From Serpentinicella sp031432315 (GTDB lineage Bacteria; Bacillota; Clostridia; Peptostreptococcales; Natronincolaceae): 29,867 nucleotides of DNA. The position numbers were made by a program, and so were the translations under genes. Location: positions 1 through 29,867 of the forward strand of contig NZ_JAVKGO010000017.1 in NCBI RefSeq assembly GCF_031432315.1, given 5' to 3'. Below the pieces are notes generated by a model. That model was not told the origin of the DNA, searched no databases, and saw nothing but the letters and a program-made list of their open reading frames with translations. This document shows, piece by piece, positions 1-8,500 of the stretch; position 1 is the stretch's first letter, and each line of letters starts with the position of its first letter.

Positions 1-125
1 AAATTTCACTTTTAGTGAGGTTAGTTTAACATACTTTCTTTTTCTATGTTTTACAAATTTAATTATGCAATTTCCTCTATTGTTAAATTAAGATCAGTGC
101 TTTTTAAATTTAATATTATATTCTT

Positions 126-923
126 TTAACTTCCTAATTTAAAAAGGTTTTTTATTGAAAAGCTTTTTAAAAAAGATATTTGTTCTTCGTATTCAATAGC
201 CTCTCCTAATTGTACTTCGTGCCCCTTTAGTACCGCTAAGTTATTTGCCTGTAATTTTGCAACTAACTCAGGTCCAACCCACTGGTTTACCATTTCAAAG
301 GCTCTATTAATCCTTGGCGCTCTGCTTCGTGGTGAATGGGCATCTGTACCAATAAAATGAACCATATTATGGGTCATTAAAATCTCTGCAGTGTCTTGTA
401 CAACTTCACCATGCTTCCCTAGTATACTCATTGCGTTTACTTGTATATAGTTGCCTTGCTCAATCCACTTGCAAACAATATTAGGATCCTCAACAACTTG
501 CCTGTATCTTTCTGGATGCGCAATGATCGGATAATACCCTTGCAATCTAATCTCATACAAAATTTCATCGATGTACAAACTCGTATTATTCATCGGAAAC
601 TCTACTAAAATGTACGGCCCATTATTAAGTGTCAGCACGTCACCATTTTTTAGTTTATCAGGTAACTCTAATGAAAGATAAGCTTCATTCCCCGGGAGTA
701 CCTCTACATTAATACCTTCCTGCTGAAAAAGCTTATTAACCAATTCTACTTTTTCTAAGATAATAGCTTTTTCTTTGTCTCGACCTTCCCCAAAGTAATG
801 AGGCGTCGCCATAATGTGGGTAATTCCTTCTTCCATAGCAATCCTACCCATACTAATGGTTTCCTCTTCACTTCTAGCGCCATCATCTATACACGGCAAT
901 ATATGACTGTGCAAATCAACCAT
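126..923 (-). CDS. CpsB/YwqE-type tyrosine-protein phosphatase (PHP family)
   Basis: Mn-dependent PHP-fold phosphatase that dephosphorylates the tyrosine-rich tail of the partner BY-kinase and so tunes capsule/exopolysaccharide export. The 265-residue protein is of normal family length. Metal-ligand motifs are visible: MVDLHSHILPCIDDGA at the N-terminus, ATPHYFGEGRD near residue 40, HPERYRQ near 137 and GTDAHSPRSR near 193. Its ATG overlaps the end of the upstream kinase gene by 8 bases, which suggests translational coupling in a wzz-kinase-phosphatase operon read leftward. No clear terminator follows before the window edge. Family call is firm; the actual substrate is inferred from the neighbour. 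Confidence 0.93.
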   Translation of the reverse strand: MVDLHSHILPCIDDGARSEEETISMGRIAMEEGITHIMATPHYFGEGRDKEKAIILEKVELVNKLFQQEGINVEVLPGNEAYLSLELPDKLKNGDVLTLNNGPYILVEFPMNNTSLYIDEILYEIRLQGYYPIIAHPERYRQVVEDPNIVCKWIEQGNYIQVNAMSILGKHGEVVQDTAEILMTHNMVHFIGTDAHSPRSRAPRINRAFEMVNQWVGPELVAKLQANNLAVLKGHEVQLGEAIEYEEQISFLKSFSIKNLFKLGS

Positions 924-1656
924 TTATCTTACTCCTTTTTGCCCTTTTTCTTTTTGGCTTAGTTACTTCTTGTTCTTCTTCGCCATAATAAGAATAATAC
1001 ATATATTGAGAATAACTACCGGAATTAACAGGAATTTTATTTAAAACAACACCCAGTATATTTGCTTTCGCATTTTCTAATAGGGCTTTTGCTCTTTGCG
1101 CCCCTTCTATTGCAACCTGTCCTGATGCACATACTAGAAGTACGCCGTCAGCCACTCTTGATAAAACCGCAGCATCAGTAACCACAGCTGCAGGTGGCGT
1201 ATCTATAATAACATAATCATAATCCGTTTTTAGCTGCTCAATTAATCCCCGCATCTTCTTAGAGGCTAAAAGCTCAGATGGATTAGGTGGTATTGTTCCT
1301 GCAGTCAATACTTCTAATCTATTTATTGATGTAATAATAACATGGTCCTTATAATCTAAGTCCTTTACAAGTATATTTGTCATGCCAGTTTGATTACTTA
1401 GATTAAACATTTTATGCACTCTAGGTTTTCTTAAGTCCGCGTCCACAAGTAACACTCTAGCTCCTGCATTAGCTAAAACAACTGCTAGATTCCCCGCAGT
1501 TGTAGACTTTCCCTCCGAGGGTCCTGAACCCGTTACCATAATCGTGGATATCGGATTGTCCAAACTAGAAAATTGTATATTTGTTCGGAGGGTACGATAA
1601 GCCTCAGCAGTCGGTGATTTTGGATCAGTAAAAGTAATCAATTCCTGTGTATTCAT
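916..1656 (-). CDS. CpsD/YwqD-type bacterial tyrosine kinase (BY-kinase)
   Basis: Cytoplasmic half of a split Firmicute BY-kinase that autophosphorylates on tyrosine and regulates polysaccharide polymerisation with its membrane adaptor. Walker A SGPSEGKST (about residues 43-51), Walker A' LLVDADLRKP (about 69-78) and Walker B YVIIDTPP (about 147-154) are intact. The C-terminus carries a tyrosine cluster, YSQYMYYSYYG, followed by a very basic tail (KPKRKRAKRSK). The 246-residue size is normal. It lies 12 bases after the membrane adaptor gene and overlaps the phosphatase gene, the canonical order for this module. Confidence 0.95.
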   Translation of the reverse strand: MNTQELITFTDPKSPTAEAYRTLRTNIQFSSLDNPISTIMVTGSGPSEGKSTTAGNLAVVLANAGARVLLVDADLRKPRVHKMFNLSNQTGMTNILVKDLDYKDHVIITSINRLEVLTAGTIPPNPSELLASKKMRGLIEQLKTDYDYVIIDTPPAAVVTDAAVLSRVADGVLLVCASGQVAIEGAQRAKALLENAKANILGVVLNKIPVNSGSYSQYMYYSYYGEEEQEVTKPKRKRAKRSKING

Positions 1657-1668
1657 TGGTATCCTCCT

Positions 1669-2358
1669 CTATTTCTTGTCGTTCATCATCGGTATCGTTC
1701 CGATAACATTTAACCCTAAGTGGCGTTCAACATCCGTTGGGGTTTTAATTGTATTGTCTAAAAACTCTAAGAGAAACACTAAAAATATACTAGCCATCAA
1801 ACCTAATACGCCGGCTATCGCAATGTTTAACTTCACTCTTGGGCTAATTGGGTTGTTTGGTACCTCTGCACGATCCAGCACCTGAACATTATCTACTTGC
1901 ATCAATCTTGTTACATGTCTTCTAAATACATCTGCCGTTGTATTAGCAATAAGTGCAGCATTTGCTGGATCTTTATCTGTTACATTAATTGTTATAAACT
2001 CTGTATCTCTTATTAAATCTACAGAAGTTTTTGACGTTAATTCACCTGGTGACATCGACAACCTTAACGTTCTAATAACCTCTTCTGACACCGTTCTACT
2101 CTGAACAATCTCTCCGTAGGTTCTCGCTAATCGTTGATTTAAATTTAAATCTTGTAATTCAATCTGACCACCAATACTATTTGCAGGTTTTGCTATCATT
2201 ACCGTAGTAGAAGCTTTGTAGACAGGATCTAAAACATAACCACTAACAACAGCACTGGCAATTACTGCCATTATAGTAATAGCTAGAATCATAACAACCC
2301 TTTTTCTAATAATATGTATGTACTCCCTTAAATCAAGTTCCATTTCTCTTTCTTCCAT
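1669..2358 (-). CDS. Wzz/YveK-type chain-length determinant, BY-kinase adaptor
   Basis: Polysaccharide co-polymerase that sits in the membrane, sets chain length and activates the BY-kinase through its short cytoplasmic end. Two membrane segments bracket an extracytoplasmic domain: one near residues 22-44 (RVVMILAITIMAVIASAVV) and one near 181-200 (GVLGLMASIFLVFLLEFL), preceded by a PxxP-type stretch (NNPISPRVK). The frame is open further upstream to 2421, but the ATG at 2358 has a GGGTGG Shine-Dalgarno six bases away and gives the expected N-terminus (MEEREMELDLREYIHIIRK), 229 residues. First gene of the three-gene operon. Confidence 0.9.
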   Translation of the reverse strand: MEEREMELDLREYIHIIRKRVVMILAITIMAVIASAVVSGYVLDPVYKASTTVMIAKPANSIGGQIELQDLNLNQRLARTYGEIVQSRTVSEEVIRTLRLSMSPGELTSKTSVDLIRDTEFITINVTDKDPANAALIANTTADVFRRHVTRLMQVDNVQVLDRAEVPNNPISPRVKLNIAIAGVLGLMASIFLVFLLEFLDNTIKTPTDVERHLGLNVIGTIPMMNDKK

Positions 2359-2642
2359 TATCGGCCACCCTTTCATAGATAAAAAATAATACCTAAATAT
2401 ATGTATATTCATATTCGACAAAAACTTATAAGCAACCTTTATTTATACTAAATTTTCAAAATATTACCTTTCAATTGTAATCTAAATTTTGAGGTAATTC
2501 AACATATTTTTCTAACAGTTCAATGCCTTATATATTCATAATAACCAAAACAAGCTAAATATCTACCTTATTATCATTATTATTTTTAAAAACTAGGTAT
2601 GTCTCTTCTAGTCGCCTTACCTTAACTGCGAAATTTTCTATA
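2359..2642. other. Intergenic region upstream of the polysaccharide operon
   Basis: AT-rich stretch between the wzz-like gene and the YvrJ gene. I see no convincing ORF or RNA. It should hold the promoter of the wzz-kinase-phosphatase operon on the minus strand, but no -35/-10 pair with correct spacing stands out. Confidence 0.4.
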
Positions 2643-2680
2643 CAAAAAAATAACCAGAGAAAATTTCTCTGGTTATTTTT
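2643..2680 (-). terminator. Terminator of the sigma/DUF1659/DUF2922/YvrJ cluster
   Basis: Near-perfect inverted repeat, AACCAGAGAAA paired with TTTCTCTGGTT, flanked by A-rich and T-rich runs on both sides, so it could terminate in both directions. Its inner edge overlaps the stop codon of the YvrJ gene. Confidence 0.85.
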
Positions 2681-2822
2681 GGCCTAAGCCTTCTATTGAT
2701 TTAGCTAGGTCATGTATGCTTAAAGTTAGGTTTTCTAGCTTACTCTCTATTCTAACAAGTAGAAATACAGAGACAGCTATAGGAAATCCTAAATTAGCAA
2801 CATGATTCAATGCCTCATTCAT
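2673..2822 (-). CDS. YvrJ family small membrane protein
   Basis: A 49-residue protein. It has one hydrophobic segment near residues 10-23 (LGFPIAVSVFLLVR) followed by an amphipathic, charged tail (IESKLENLTLSIHDLAKSIE). This is the layout of the YvrJ family, named after a gene beside the sigO (yvrI)-rsoA operon of Bacillus subtilis. A Shine-Dalgarno (AAGGGGTG) precedes the ATG. It is the last gene before the terminator. The family's function is unknown; co-occurrence with an orphan sigma factor, DUF1659 and DUF2922 here is the main clue. Confidence 0.8.
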   Translation of the reverse strand: MNEALNHVANLGFPIAVSVFLLVRIESKLENLTLSIHDLAKSIEGLGQK

Positions 2823-2841
2823 TTATTTTCACCCCTTTCAA

Positions 2842-3057
2842 CTACAGGGTAAGTTCATCCGTAGACACAGTAACAACTGCAGCTGATTCAACCTCTGCTA
2901 AAGCAACACCCTGAGGTAAGAAAATATCATCTTGTATAATATTTTCCATTGCTGATTTAACCTCTTCACCTGTTAAATCTTCTCTGGCATTAGATACTGT
3001 CATCCTTGATGATCTTCCATCTTCTCTTTTAAATACCATTTCTAATGTTCTAGTCAA
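2842..3057 (-). CDS. DUF2922 family protein
   Basis: Small soluble protein of unknown function matching the DUF2922 pattern: a TRTLEMVF opening, a central DLTGEEVKSAMENII helix and a beta-rich C-terminus. The open frame extends to a GTG at 3066, but that GTG lies inside the GGAGGTG Shine-Dalgarno itself. The TTG at 3057 sits six bases after it and gives the usual family N-terminus (M-T-R-T-L-E). I therefore choose the TTG start, 71 residues. It is paired with DUF1659 upstream, with the tandem-repeat block 3090-3270 between them. Confidence 0.8.
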   Translation of the reverse strand: MTRTLEMVFKREDGRSSRMTVSNAREDLTGEEVKSAMENIIQDDIFLPQGVALAEVESAAVVTVSTDELTL

Positions 3058-3089
3058 TCTTATCACCTCCTATTATAATTTTTAATACA

Positions 3090-3270
3090 GCGAATGAATT
3101 CGCCGCTACGGATTGCGATAGTGGAACGATGGTTGAACGATAGTGGAGCAATAGTTAAACTATGGTTTAACAATCGTTTAACAACTGATTAACCCCTTCC
3201 CTTTCTACTGTCCAACTGGCCAACTTTCCAACTTTCCAACTTTCCAACTTTTCACTTTCTACTTACCTAC
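3090..3270. repeat. Composite repeat: CGAATGAATTCGCC hairpin, 11-bp array, 8-bp CCAACTTT array
   Basis: Three modules lie in order. A small palindrome (CGAATGAATTCGCC, 3091-3104) comes first. About seven head-to-tail 11-bp units of the type gatggttgaac or tatggtttaac follow (roughly 3114-3192), each ending in a near-palindromic GTTNAAC-like core. Last come five copies of an 8-bp unit CCAACTTT (about 3211-3252). The same modules recur at least six times in the window. The block separates DUF1659 from DUF2922 within what looks like one operon, so it is probably transcribed. Confidence 0.8.
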
Positions 3271-3272
3271 CT

Positions 3273-3491
3273 CTACGCTCCTAATTCTTGCTCACTAATT
3301 TTAACAATTGCATTTACAGGCTTTTCTTGTAAAGCTACCATTTCTTGTGTTGTATTTAGTATTGCTTCATTAGTGGCTTCCGGTCTTACATTGTTGTAAG
3401 TCCTTGAGCTATATCTTTCGTTACCATTTTCATCAACACTGTCAACTACACGAATTCTCAACCTTGTGCTTTCATTAATAACTGTTGCCAT
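3273..3491 (-). CDS. DUF1659 family protein
   Basis: A 72-residue protein of unknown function with the DUF1659 pattern: an N-terminal STRLRIRVV strand, a central VDENGNERYSSRTYNNV hairpin and a C-terminal EKPVNAIVKISEQEL. The Shine-Dalgarno is a strong AGGGGGTGAG seven bases or fewer before the ATG. DUF1659 and DUF2922 commonly occur together in Clostridia and Bacilli. Here they follow a sigma-70-like gene by 46 bases. Confidence 0.85.
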   Translation of the reverse strand: MATVINESTRLRIRVVDSVDENGNERYSSRTYNNVRPEATNEAILNTTQEMVALQEKPVNAIVKISEQELGA

Positions 3492-3537
3492 GGGCTCACC
3501 CCCTTTCTACTATATAAATGTTTTGATAGAGGATAAG

Positions 3538-4104
3538 TTAGCATATACTTTCTAATTTTTTTCTTAAATTTTTTAATGCACTTGCCTTTACCTTTGAAAC
3601 AGTAACCGGATGGACGCCTTTATATAAAGCAATATCCTTTAAGCTTATATTATTGAAGTAGTGTTCTATAATGATATTTCGTTGATGCTCTGTTAAGGTC
3701 TGTAGGGCAGATCTTATGTGGATAACATCTCTTTCTTTTAAAAATTGTCCCTCTATGTCCACGGTTTTATCCACCAATATATCTACTCTAGATAATCCTT
3801 CCTCATCGCCAATATTTTGATCTAGAGAAAAACATATCTTTTCCTTACGCCTTCTATTTTGATAAAAGTGCATTAAACGGCGTTTAATATACCCTAAGTA
3901 GGGAATTCCCCTATTTAAATCAAAGTCTTCAAAGGATTTAAGTATTTCCAACACCCCATCATGATAAGCATCCTCATCTACGCCCTGGACCCCACCATAT
4001 CGGCGCATTGTTGAAATAATTAAAGGTCTTAACTGTTCAATTAATACGATTTGACTATCTGCATTCCCTTCTGCTGATTTTTTGACCATTTCTTCAAAAT
4101 TCAA
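3538..4104 (-). CDS. Sigma-70-like RNA polymerase sigma factor (orphan)
   Basis: A 188-residue alternative sigma factor. Region 2 is visible as DEDAYHDGVLEILKSFEDFD followed by RGIPYLGYIKRRLMHFYQ (about residues 43-82). Region 4 with its helix-turn-helix is LTEHQRNIIIEHYFNN, then DIALYKGVHPVTVSKVKASA near the C-terminus. No anti-sigma gene is recognisable nearby. It heads a cluster with DUF1659, DUF2922 and YvrJ. Shine-Dalgarno AGGAGATT precedes the ATG. Which promoters it reads cannot be deduced here, but the paired ACCGG motifs and palindrome just upstream are candidates for autoregulation. Confidence 0.85.
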   Translation of the reverse strand: MNFEEMVKKSAEGNADSQIVLIEQLRPLIISTMRRYGGVQGVDEDAYHDGVLEILKSFEDFDLNRGIPYLGYIKRRLMHFYQNRRRKEKICFSLDQNIGDEEGLSRVDILVDKTVDIEGQFLKERDVIHIRSALQTLTEHQRNIIIEHYFNNISLKDIALYKGVHPVTVSKVKASALKNLRKKLESIC

Positions 4105-4200
4105 TTTATAATCTCCTTTTGAAGATGCATCTTCATATTATTACCGGTAAAAATATATTAGTTTAGTTTCCGGTCATTTAAAATTTTTCAAATGAAGGCA
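4105..4200 (-). promoter_or_regulatory. Sigma-gene leader with 14-bp palindrome and paired ACCGG motifs
   Basis: Upstream of the sigma gene lie a perfect palindrome GAAGATGCATCTTC (4121-4134), a second palindrome TTACCGGTAA (4141-4150) and a direct ACCGG repeat about 29 bases further out (near 4171). The palindromes suggest operator sites for a dimeric regulator, or a promoter of the sigma factor's own class. No ordinary sigma-A promoter with good spacing is obvious. Confidence 0.45.
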
Positions 4201-4342
4201 TTCAAAAGGTAATTCATTATCTTACTTTAGTAATCGTTAAATTTCTAAATATTTAATTTCTTTTTTTATTAGCCTACACTTTGGTATCAGGGGATTTTAT
4301 ATTTTTTTATAAAATAAGTAATATAAATAATTACCAATTCAT

Positions 4343-4371
4343 CGAACATATGTTCTTTTTTGTGCTATAAT
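4343..4371 (+). promoter_or_regulatory. Promoter of the ComK-like gene overlapped by a LexA-type SOS box
   Basis: The -10 is TATAAT at 4366-4371 with an extended-10 TG (TGCTATAAT). The -35 region coincides with CGAACATATGTTC; its core GAAC-ATAT-GTTC (4344-4355) is a perfect palindrome matching the Gram-positive LexA/DinR box (CGAAC-N4-GTTYG). LexA bound here should block polymerase, making the gene DNA-damage inducible. Just upstream is an inverted repeat ATTTTATA/TATAAAAT (about 4295-4317). Confidence 0.7.
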
Positions 4372-4407
4372 ACATGTAATAAAATTAAAAGAAAGGAGGA
4401 GTAAAAA

Positions 4408-5016
4408 ATGAAAAATATTAAAGACGTATTAGAAAAGCAAAAGATTATTTATGCTTTAATAATCTCCTATGAAAAGGATTATGGTAGCTGTACAAAAGTC
4501 ATTTTAAGTACAGGAGAAAGTCTTTTACTGAAGCATACCATTCATTCTACACTTAGACATTTAGGAGATTCCTATGCCCTGGACCTAAAAATTTTAAGAC
4601 GAAAATACTGTAATATACTTAATTGTAAATATTACGTTCCATTACCCTTTGACCAAAACCACCTATTTGTACCGATAAAAACCCAGAAGCCCATAGTACA
4701 TAAAGATCCTTCAGTTAGCTATATTAACTATTACGCTATAGAAAAGCTATCGACAAAAGAACCGGTGCTATACTTAAAGAACAATACGAAAGTAAAAAGC
4801 CTTAATACTGTCAAAACCATTAAAAAGCGAATTCACCATGCCCGTATATGCGCTAAATTTGATACATTAAAAAAACACCCTACCGCAACTGTAGCAGAGC
4901 GTCCTGGAGTCTATCACACCCAAAACTCCAAGGAAGAGCTAGCACAGATTTTAGAAGAGATTTCTAATATAAGAGATCTTATTTTAGAAAATCTAAGCAA
5001 AAAAGAAAAACGCTAG
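4408..5016 (+). CDS. ComK-like competence transcription factor
   Basis: A 202-residue protein whose central part follows the ComK pattern: an RHLGDSYALDLKILRR segment (about residues 50-65) like the FFGSSYAGRK stretch of Bacillus ComK, then KYYVPLPFDQNHLFVPIKTQ (about 73-92), corresponding to the ComK stretch in which K-P-P-hydrophobic is followed by an FPT motif. A 60-residue, Lys-rich and probably helical C-terminal tail (EELAQILEEISNIRDLILEN) exceeds Bacillus ComK. ComK activates DNA-uptake genes by binding AT-rich boxes in the minor groove; that role is inferred. Shine-Dalgarno AAAGGAGGAG precedes the ATG. Monocistronic, with its own promoter and terminator. Confidence 0.6.
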   Translation: MKNIKDVLEKQKIIYALIISYEKDYGSCTKVILSTGESLLLKHTIHSTLRHLGDSYALDLKILRRKYCNILNCKYYVPLPFDQNHLFVPIKTQKPIVHKDPSVSYINYYAIEKLSTKEPVLYLKNNTKVKSLNTVKTIKKRIHHARICAKFDTLKKHPTATVAERPGVYHTQNSKEELAQILEEISNIRDLILENLSKKEKR

Positions 5017-5052
5017 CATTTCCACTGTTTTGGAAATCTAGCGTTTGTTTAT
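5005..5052 (+). terminator. Rho-independent terminator of the ComK-like gene
   Basis: Stem AAACGCTAG.ATTTCC pairs with GGAAAT.CTAGCGTTT across an 8-base loop, followed by TTTGTTTATT. The stop codon TAG of the gene is part of the left arm, so the 3' UTR is essentially only the hairpin. Confidence 0.85.
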
Positions 5053-5058
5053 TCTTCC

Positions 5059-5168
5059 GGCGAATGAATTCGCCTCTACAATAGTGTAACGATAGTTTAA
5101 CAATAGTCTAGCAATGGTTTAACAACTGTTGAACAACCGTTTAACTACTGCTCAACTACTGTTAAAAC
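5059..5168. repeat. GGCGAATGAATTCGCC hairpin followed by 11-bp tandem array
   Basis: A 16-base palindrome-like element (5059-5074, stems GGCGAAT/ATTCGCC) is followed by eight 11-bp units from 5080, for example gatagtttaac, aatggtttaac, aactgttgaac. Same module order as at 3090-3192. The 5017-5539 intergenic region otherwise contains only further repeats and no gene. Confidence 0.85.
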
Positions 5169-5174
5169 TGACTT

Positions 5175-5345
5175 GTCATCCCGAGTGTTAACGAAGGATC
5201 TTAAGCAGATGACCAAAAAGAAGTTTTGTGTCAGTCGCTTACACAGCGTGCAAGCAGATGACCGAAAAGTAGTTTCGTGTCAGTCACTTATTTAAAAATG
5301 ATTAATTTCTTACATTACTTAAATAAAAGAAATTAAAGAATTTTT
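5175..5345 (+). repeat. MITE-like element, copy A (one end recognisable)
   Basis: Begins with GTCATCCCGAGTGTTAACG, the widespread 'GTCATYCTGAG...GAAGRATCT' terminal sequence. It contains two direct 38-bp copies (5203-5240 and 5252-5289, AAGCAGATGACC...GTCAGTCRCTT) separated by 11 bases, then an AT-rich segment ending near TTTTTAATAC. It matches the reverse complement of the element at 8906-9143, but its far terminal repeat is missing. Confidence 0.75.
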
Positions 5346-5354
5346 AATACATCT

Positions 5355-5534
5355 TCCTGTCACCTTTCCACCTTTCCAACTTTCTACTTTCCAACTCATT
5401 ACAATAGTTTAACAATAGTCTAGCAATGGTTTAACGATTGTTTAACGATTGTTTAACGATTGTTTAACTATGGTTTAACAACTGTTCAACAACTGTTTAA
5501 CTACGGTTTAACAATGGTTTAACAACTGTCCAAC
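5355..5534. repeat. 8-bp pyrimidine array plus twelve-unit 11-bp array
   Basis: Degenerate CCAACTTT-type units (about 5358-5397) precede the longest 11-bp array in the window: twelve uninterrupted units from 5403 to 5534, including three identical consecutive gattgtttaac. The array stops 6 bases before the stop codon of the helicase gene. Confidence 0.85.
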
Positions 5535-5539
5535 TAAAC

Positions 5540-8500
5540 TCACGCCCCCATTTCGATCTCACTCAATATCTCCATCAACTCCTGGGAAGTAATTTTCGTT
5601 AACATGGTCTCTCCTGGTTGAATCACTGCATTTATCATTTCTTTTTTCTTTTCTTGGAGATTAAAAATCTTTTCTTCTATGGTTCCTTTTGTAATAAGCT
5701 TCATTACTTGTACCTTACTAGTTTGCCCTATTCGATAAGCACGATCTGTTGCCTGCTCTTCTACGGCTGGATTCCACCATGGATCAAAATGAATCACCGT
5801 ATCTGCTCCGGTTAAGTTTAATCCTGTCCCACCTGCCTTTAAAGAAATCAAAAATATCTGACCCTGGCCTTCATTAAAGGCATTAACCATTTCTCCTCGT
5901 TTTTCCATGGGCGTACTGCCATCTAAATAAAAGTACTCAATATTTAATGCATCTAACTTTTGTTTAATTAATTGGAGCATACTTGTAAATTGAGAAAAGA
6001 GCAGTGTTCGGTGTCCACCAGCAATATTTGCTTCGATTAAGTCGCTGAGCAAATCCATCTTGCCACTACCACCCTTGTAATTCTCTATAAACAATCCAGG
6101 ATGACAGCAAATCTGACGCAGACGAGTTAACCCTGCTAGTATTTTGATCTGACTTCGCTCAAAACCCTTTTCTTTAATGGCTTCTTCCAGTTCTCCTTTA
6201 ATTTCTTTTAAATAGGCTAAATACACCTTTTTCTGCTCCGATGTTAGCTCTGTTAGCATTTTACTTTCCGTTTTTTCCGGTAATTCTTTTAGCACTTCTT
6301 TCTTAAGTCTTCTTAGTAAAAAAGGGCCAATTAGCTTACTTAAATCAGCTAGGGCTTTTTGGTCCCCATCCTTAACAATGGGCTTTTCAAAGTGATCTTT
6401 AAATTTGTTATTGGAAGAAAGATACCCAGGCATAACAAAATCAAAAATGGACCATAGCTCTGAAAGTGCATTTTCCATAGGGGTACCGGTCAAGGCAAAT
6501 TTATGCCTTGCTTTAATTTCTTTCACTGACTTGGCATTTTTTGAAGCATAGTTTTTAATATGCTGGGCTTCGTCTAAAATACAATAGTCAAAATCATGAC
6601 TGCTATATAATTCTATATCTCTACGAATTAATGGATAAGAAGTTATAACCACATCGTAATGCGCTATTTTATCCAATATATCTTTTCGCATTGCTTTGTT
6701 ACCTGCAACCGCTACAGCTTTAAGGTCGGGAGTAAATTTTTCTACTTCAGAAATCCAATTATAAACAAGGGATGTTGGGGCAACGATTAAGGCCTTAGTA
6801 TTCCCTTTCTCTTGTTTTTCAGATAATAAGAAGCTAAGCACCTGTAATGTTTTACCTAGTCCCATATCATCAGCTAAAATACCCCCTAATCCATAATTCG
6901 TTAGTACTTTCAACCAACGAAAGCCCTTTACCTGATAGCTTCTTAATATTTCCTTCAGAGATTCTGGTGGATAATAATCTACAGTTTCAAAGTTTCTAAC
7001 ATTTTCCGTAAAAGATTTAAAAGCATGATTTTTCTCTATAAAATTCAATGCCTTTTCCTCTATTAACTTATCTAAATATAGGGCCCGATATTTTGGAAGA
7101 CTAATGATATTATCCTGTAGATCTTCCTCTGAAAGATCCAGCTGGGAGAATAAATCTGCTGTCTCCAAAAATGTCTGTTCATCAAGGGGTAAAAAGCCCC
7201 CGTTTCTCAGACGATAGTATTTCTTTTTTCTCCGCATAGCTTTTAATACTTCTTTAAGCTCTGTATCTTCGATCCCTGTTACATCAAAATGAAACTCTAA
7301 TAGATCATCTTTCGTATTTAGCTGTAATCCCCCACTAAAAACAGCACTACTTTTTATTTCAACGTTTTTAAAGTTATCGGAATAGTAAACGTCACTCATC
7401 CCCTGCAATTTTTTTATTCCGAATTTAACTAAGTTAAAAATATGCTCATCTCCACCTAAGTAAGCCTCGCCATCCCTAACTTTAAATTCATTTTCCTCAA
7501 AATAATTTAGTATACTTGATTCCTTTTCCAAATCCCGTATTAAAATCCGATCCGTAATCTCTTTTTGCTCTGAAGCAAAAGGATTAATTGTAATTTCTCC
7601 ATAGTTAAACAAGAGCTTTGCAATAATTTGTTCATCTTTTTGATCTAAATAAACCTGGCTATTTAAACCGGGCTGATAAATTTTTTCCTCTAGTCCTTGG
7701 CTTACGTCAACCTCTCCAGCTTGTTTTATTTTTGGATATACACCAGTCATAAACCAAGTCTCGTCACTTTCTGGCACCTCTATTCGCTTTGATTTCTGCT
7801 TATCTAGTATGCTATAAAAGGGTAGGATCGCCTCTTTTTGACTTTCAGGTACTTTATATATACGCCTATTCATTAGCAAAAATGATCCATCAGGCACTAA
7901 GGGTTTTACTGACTCATTTAGATCAATATCTAAGGCGATTCCTTTCTTCCCTTTATCAAGGGAAAATGAAATCGGCAAGGGTGCTTCAGATACATAGGTA
8001 TAGCCTAGTAAATGACCATCTATAATGACATTAAATTTCTTTCCTGTATCCTTCATTAAATTCAAAAAACGTTTTAACATTCTATCGCTTAACTTTACAT
8101 ACTTACCAGTAAATAAGCCTTTAGTATGATTAATATAATTTGCTTCATTCACGATTTCATCCATTTCGTCAATTTCCTGTACAAGTTCTATTACCTTTTG
8201 ATCTACTCGATTAAATTGATGATTATCCGGCTCATATGTAAAGCTTTTTCCCATATACAAAGATTCGTCACTTTCATAGTAACGCATAAACTCCTTCATG
8301 TATTTCACTACATAGAGTTTATCTAGTCCAATTCTAAAACTAATAAAAGATTGATCCCGATCCCCTCTAAAGTAAGCTTTTTTACGTTCATAGGTTATTT
8401 CTAGATTTATATTTGTCCTATTCCTACCTTTAAGTCCGTTAAAATAAGCTAGTAGATCCCTACTTTCTCTAGCTCCATGGATTTTTGAAAAAGCCCCGGT

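Noticed and set aside
5403..5534. CRISPR array
   Set aside because: Units are 11 bp with no spacers and no cas genes nearby; it is a simple tandem repeat.
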